The notes under the pieces were generated by a model that was not told where the DNA came from, made no database searches, and saw only the letters and a list, made by a program, of their open reading frames with translations. From Pseudomonadota bacterium (lineage in GTDB: Bacteria > Pseudomonadota > Alphaproteobacteria > Rhizobiales > Devosiaceae), in contig JAEYTN010000311.1 of assembly GCA_023433985.1 (NCBI GenBank), forward strand, positions 1-6,069: a stretch of 6,069 bases of DNA. Reading direction: 5' to 3'. Position 1 is the first letter of the stretch. Each line of letters starts with the position of its first letter. Shown in pieces: positions 5,968 to 6,069 of this stretch. The translations under genes and the position numbers were made by a program.

Positions 5968-6069
5968 CTACCTGTTGCGTGTGGCTAAATAGCGCTCCCA
6001 GTTCATCGCCGCGTCAACGATCTCGTTGAGATCGTCGTGGGCGGGCTTCCACCCCAGCACCTGCCGCAC
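5968..6069 (-). CDS. galE: UDP-glucose 4-epimerase, C-terminal tail (cut by the window edge)
   Basis: The last 33 codons are visible and end in TAG (5968-5970). The residues V-R-Q-V-L-G-W-K-P, then D-D-L-N-E-I-V-D-A-A, then N-W-E-R match the C-terminal end of GalE/ExoB epimerases, where LGWKP, a DL..IV helix and a final W-E are characteristic. GalE interconverts UDP-glucose and UDP-galactose in the cytosol using bound NAD, to supply envelope or exopolysaccharide sugars. The NAD-binding and catalytic regions lie outside the window, so another NDP-sugar epimerase of the same family cannot be excluded. Confidence 0.78.
   Translation of the reverse strand: MRQVLGWKPAHDDLNEIVDAAMNWERYLATRNR

Noticed and set aside
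5002..5988. Plus-strand open frame of 328 codons opposite the transglycosylase
   Set aside because: It mirrors the codon structure of the real gene on the other strand and shows no recognisable domain or signal.

Overview
The window is high-GC DNA with densely packed genes, and it resembles an alphaproteobacterial chromosome, probably Hyphomicrobiales/Rhizobiales. This rests on the style of the GltD protein, on a DUF459-type SGNH hydrolase beside an MltB-like lytic transglycosylase, and on a C/G-rich palindromic intergenic repeat of a kind common in these genomes. The genus cannot be fixed from the sequence; a Devosia-like genome is only a guess. Nothing points to a phage, plasmid, transposon or CRISPR array.

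Layout from left to right. (1) Positions 3-1310 (+) are the 3' part of gltD, the small subunit of NADPH glutamate synthase. The true start lies upstream of the window. A clean intrinsic terminator follows at 1333-1357. (2) Positions 1358-1560 hold no gene. They contain a two-unit, REP-like inverted repeat between convergent genes. (3) Positions 1561-2580 (-) encode a GlxA-type regulator with an N-terminal DJ-1/PfpI domain and a C-terminal AraC DNA-binding domain. (4) A 117-bp divergent spacer (2581-2697) with short palindromes separates it from a two-gene (+) unit. That unit encodes an exported carboxymuconolactone decarboxylase/AhpD-like protein (2698-3135) and a small Popeye-like membrane protein (3187-3435). 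(5) Positions 3432-6069 (-) are an envelope/saccharide cluster. It is transcribed galE (C-terminal tail only), then an MltB-family lytic transglycosylase with a peptidoglycan-binding domain, then a membrane-anchored DUF459 SGNH hydrolase. The stop codons of the small membrane protein and the hydrolase overlap.

How the genes may work together. GltD supplies glutamate for central nitrogen metabolism and is unrelated to its neighbours. The GlxA-type regulator probably controls the divergent two-gene unit, which would couple a periplasmic CxxC protein to a small membrane protein. The galE-mltB-DUF459 cluster suggests coordinated sugar-nucleotide supply, peptidoglycan cleavage and deacylation of an envelope polymer. 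The most unusual items are the AhpD-like protein, which keeps its CxxC but lacks the canonical Glu and His of the proton relay, and its pairing with a DJ-1/AraC regulator. No wholly new system is evident.
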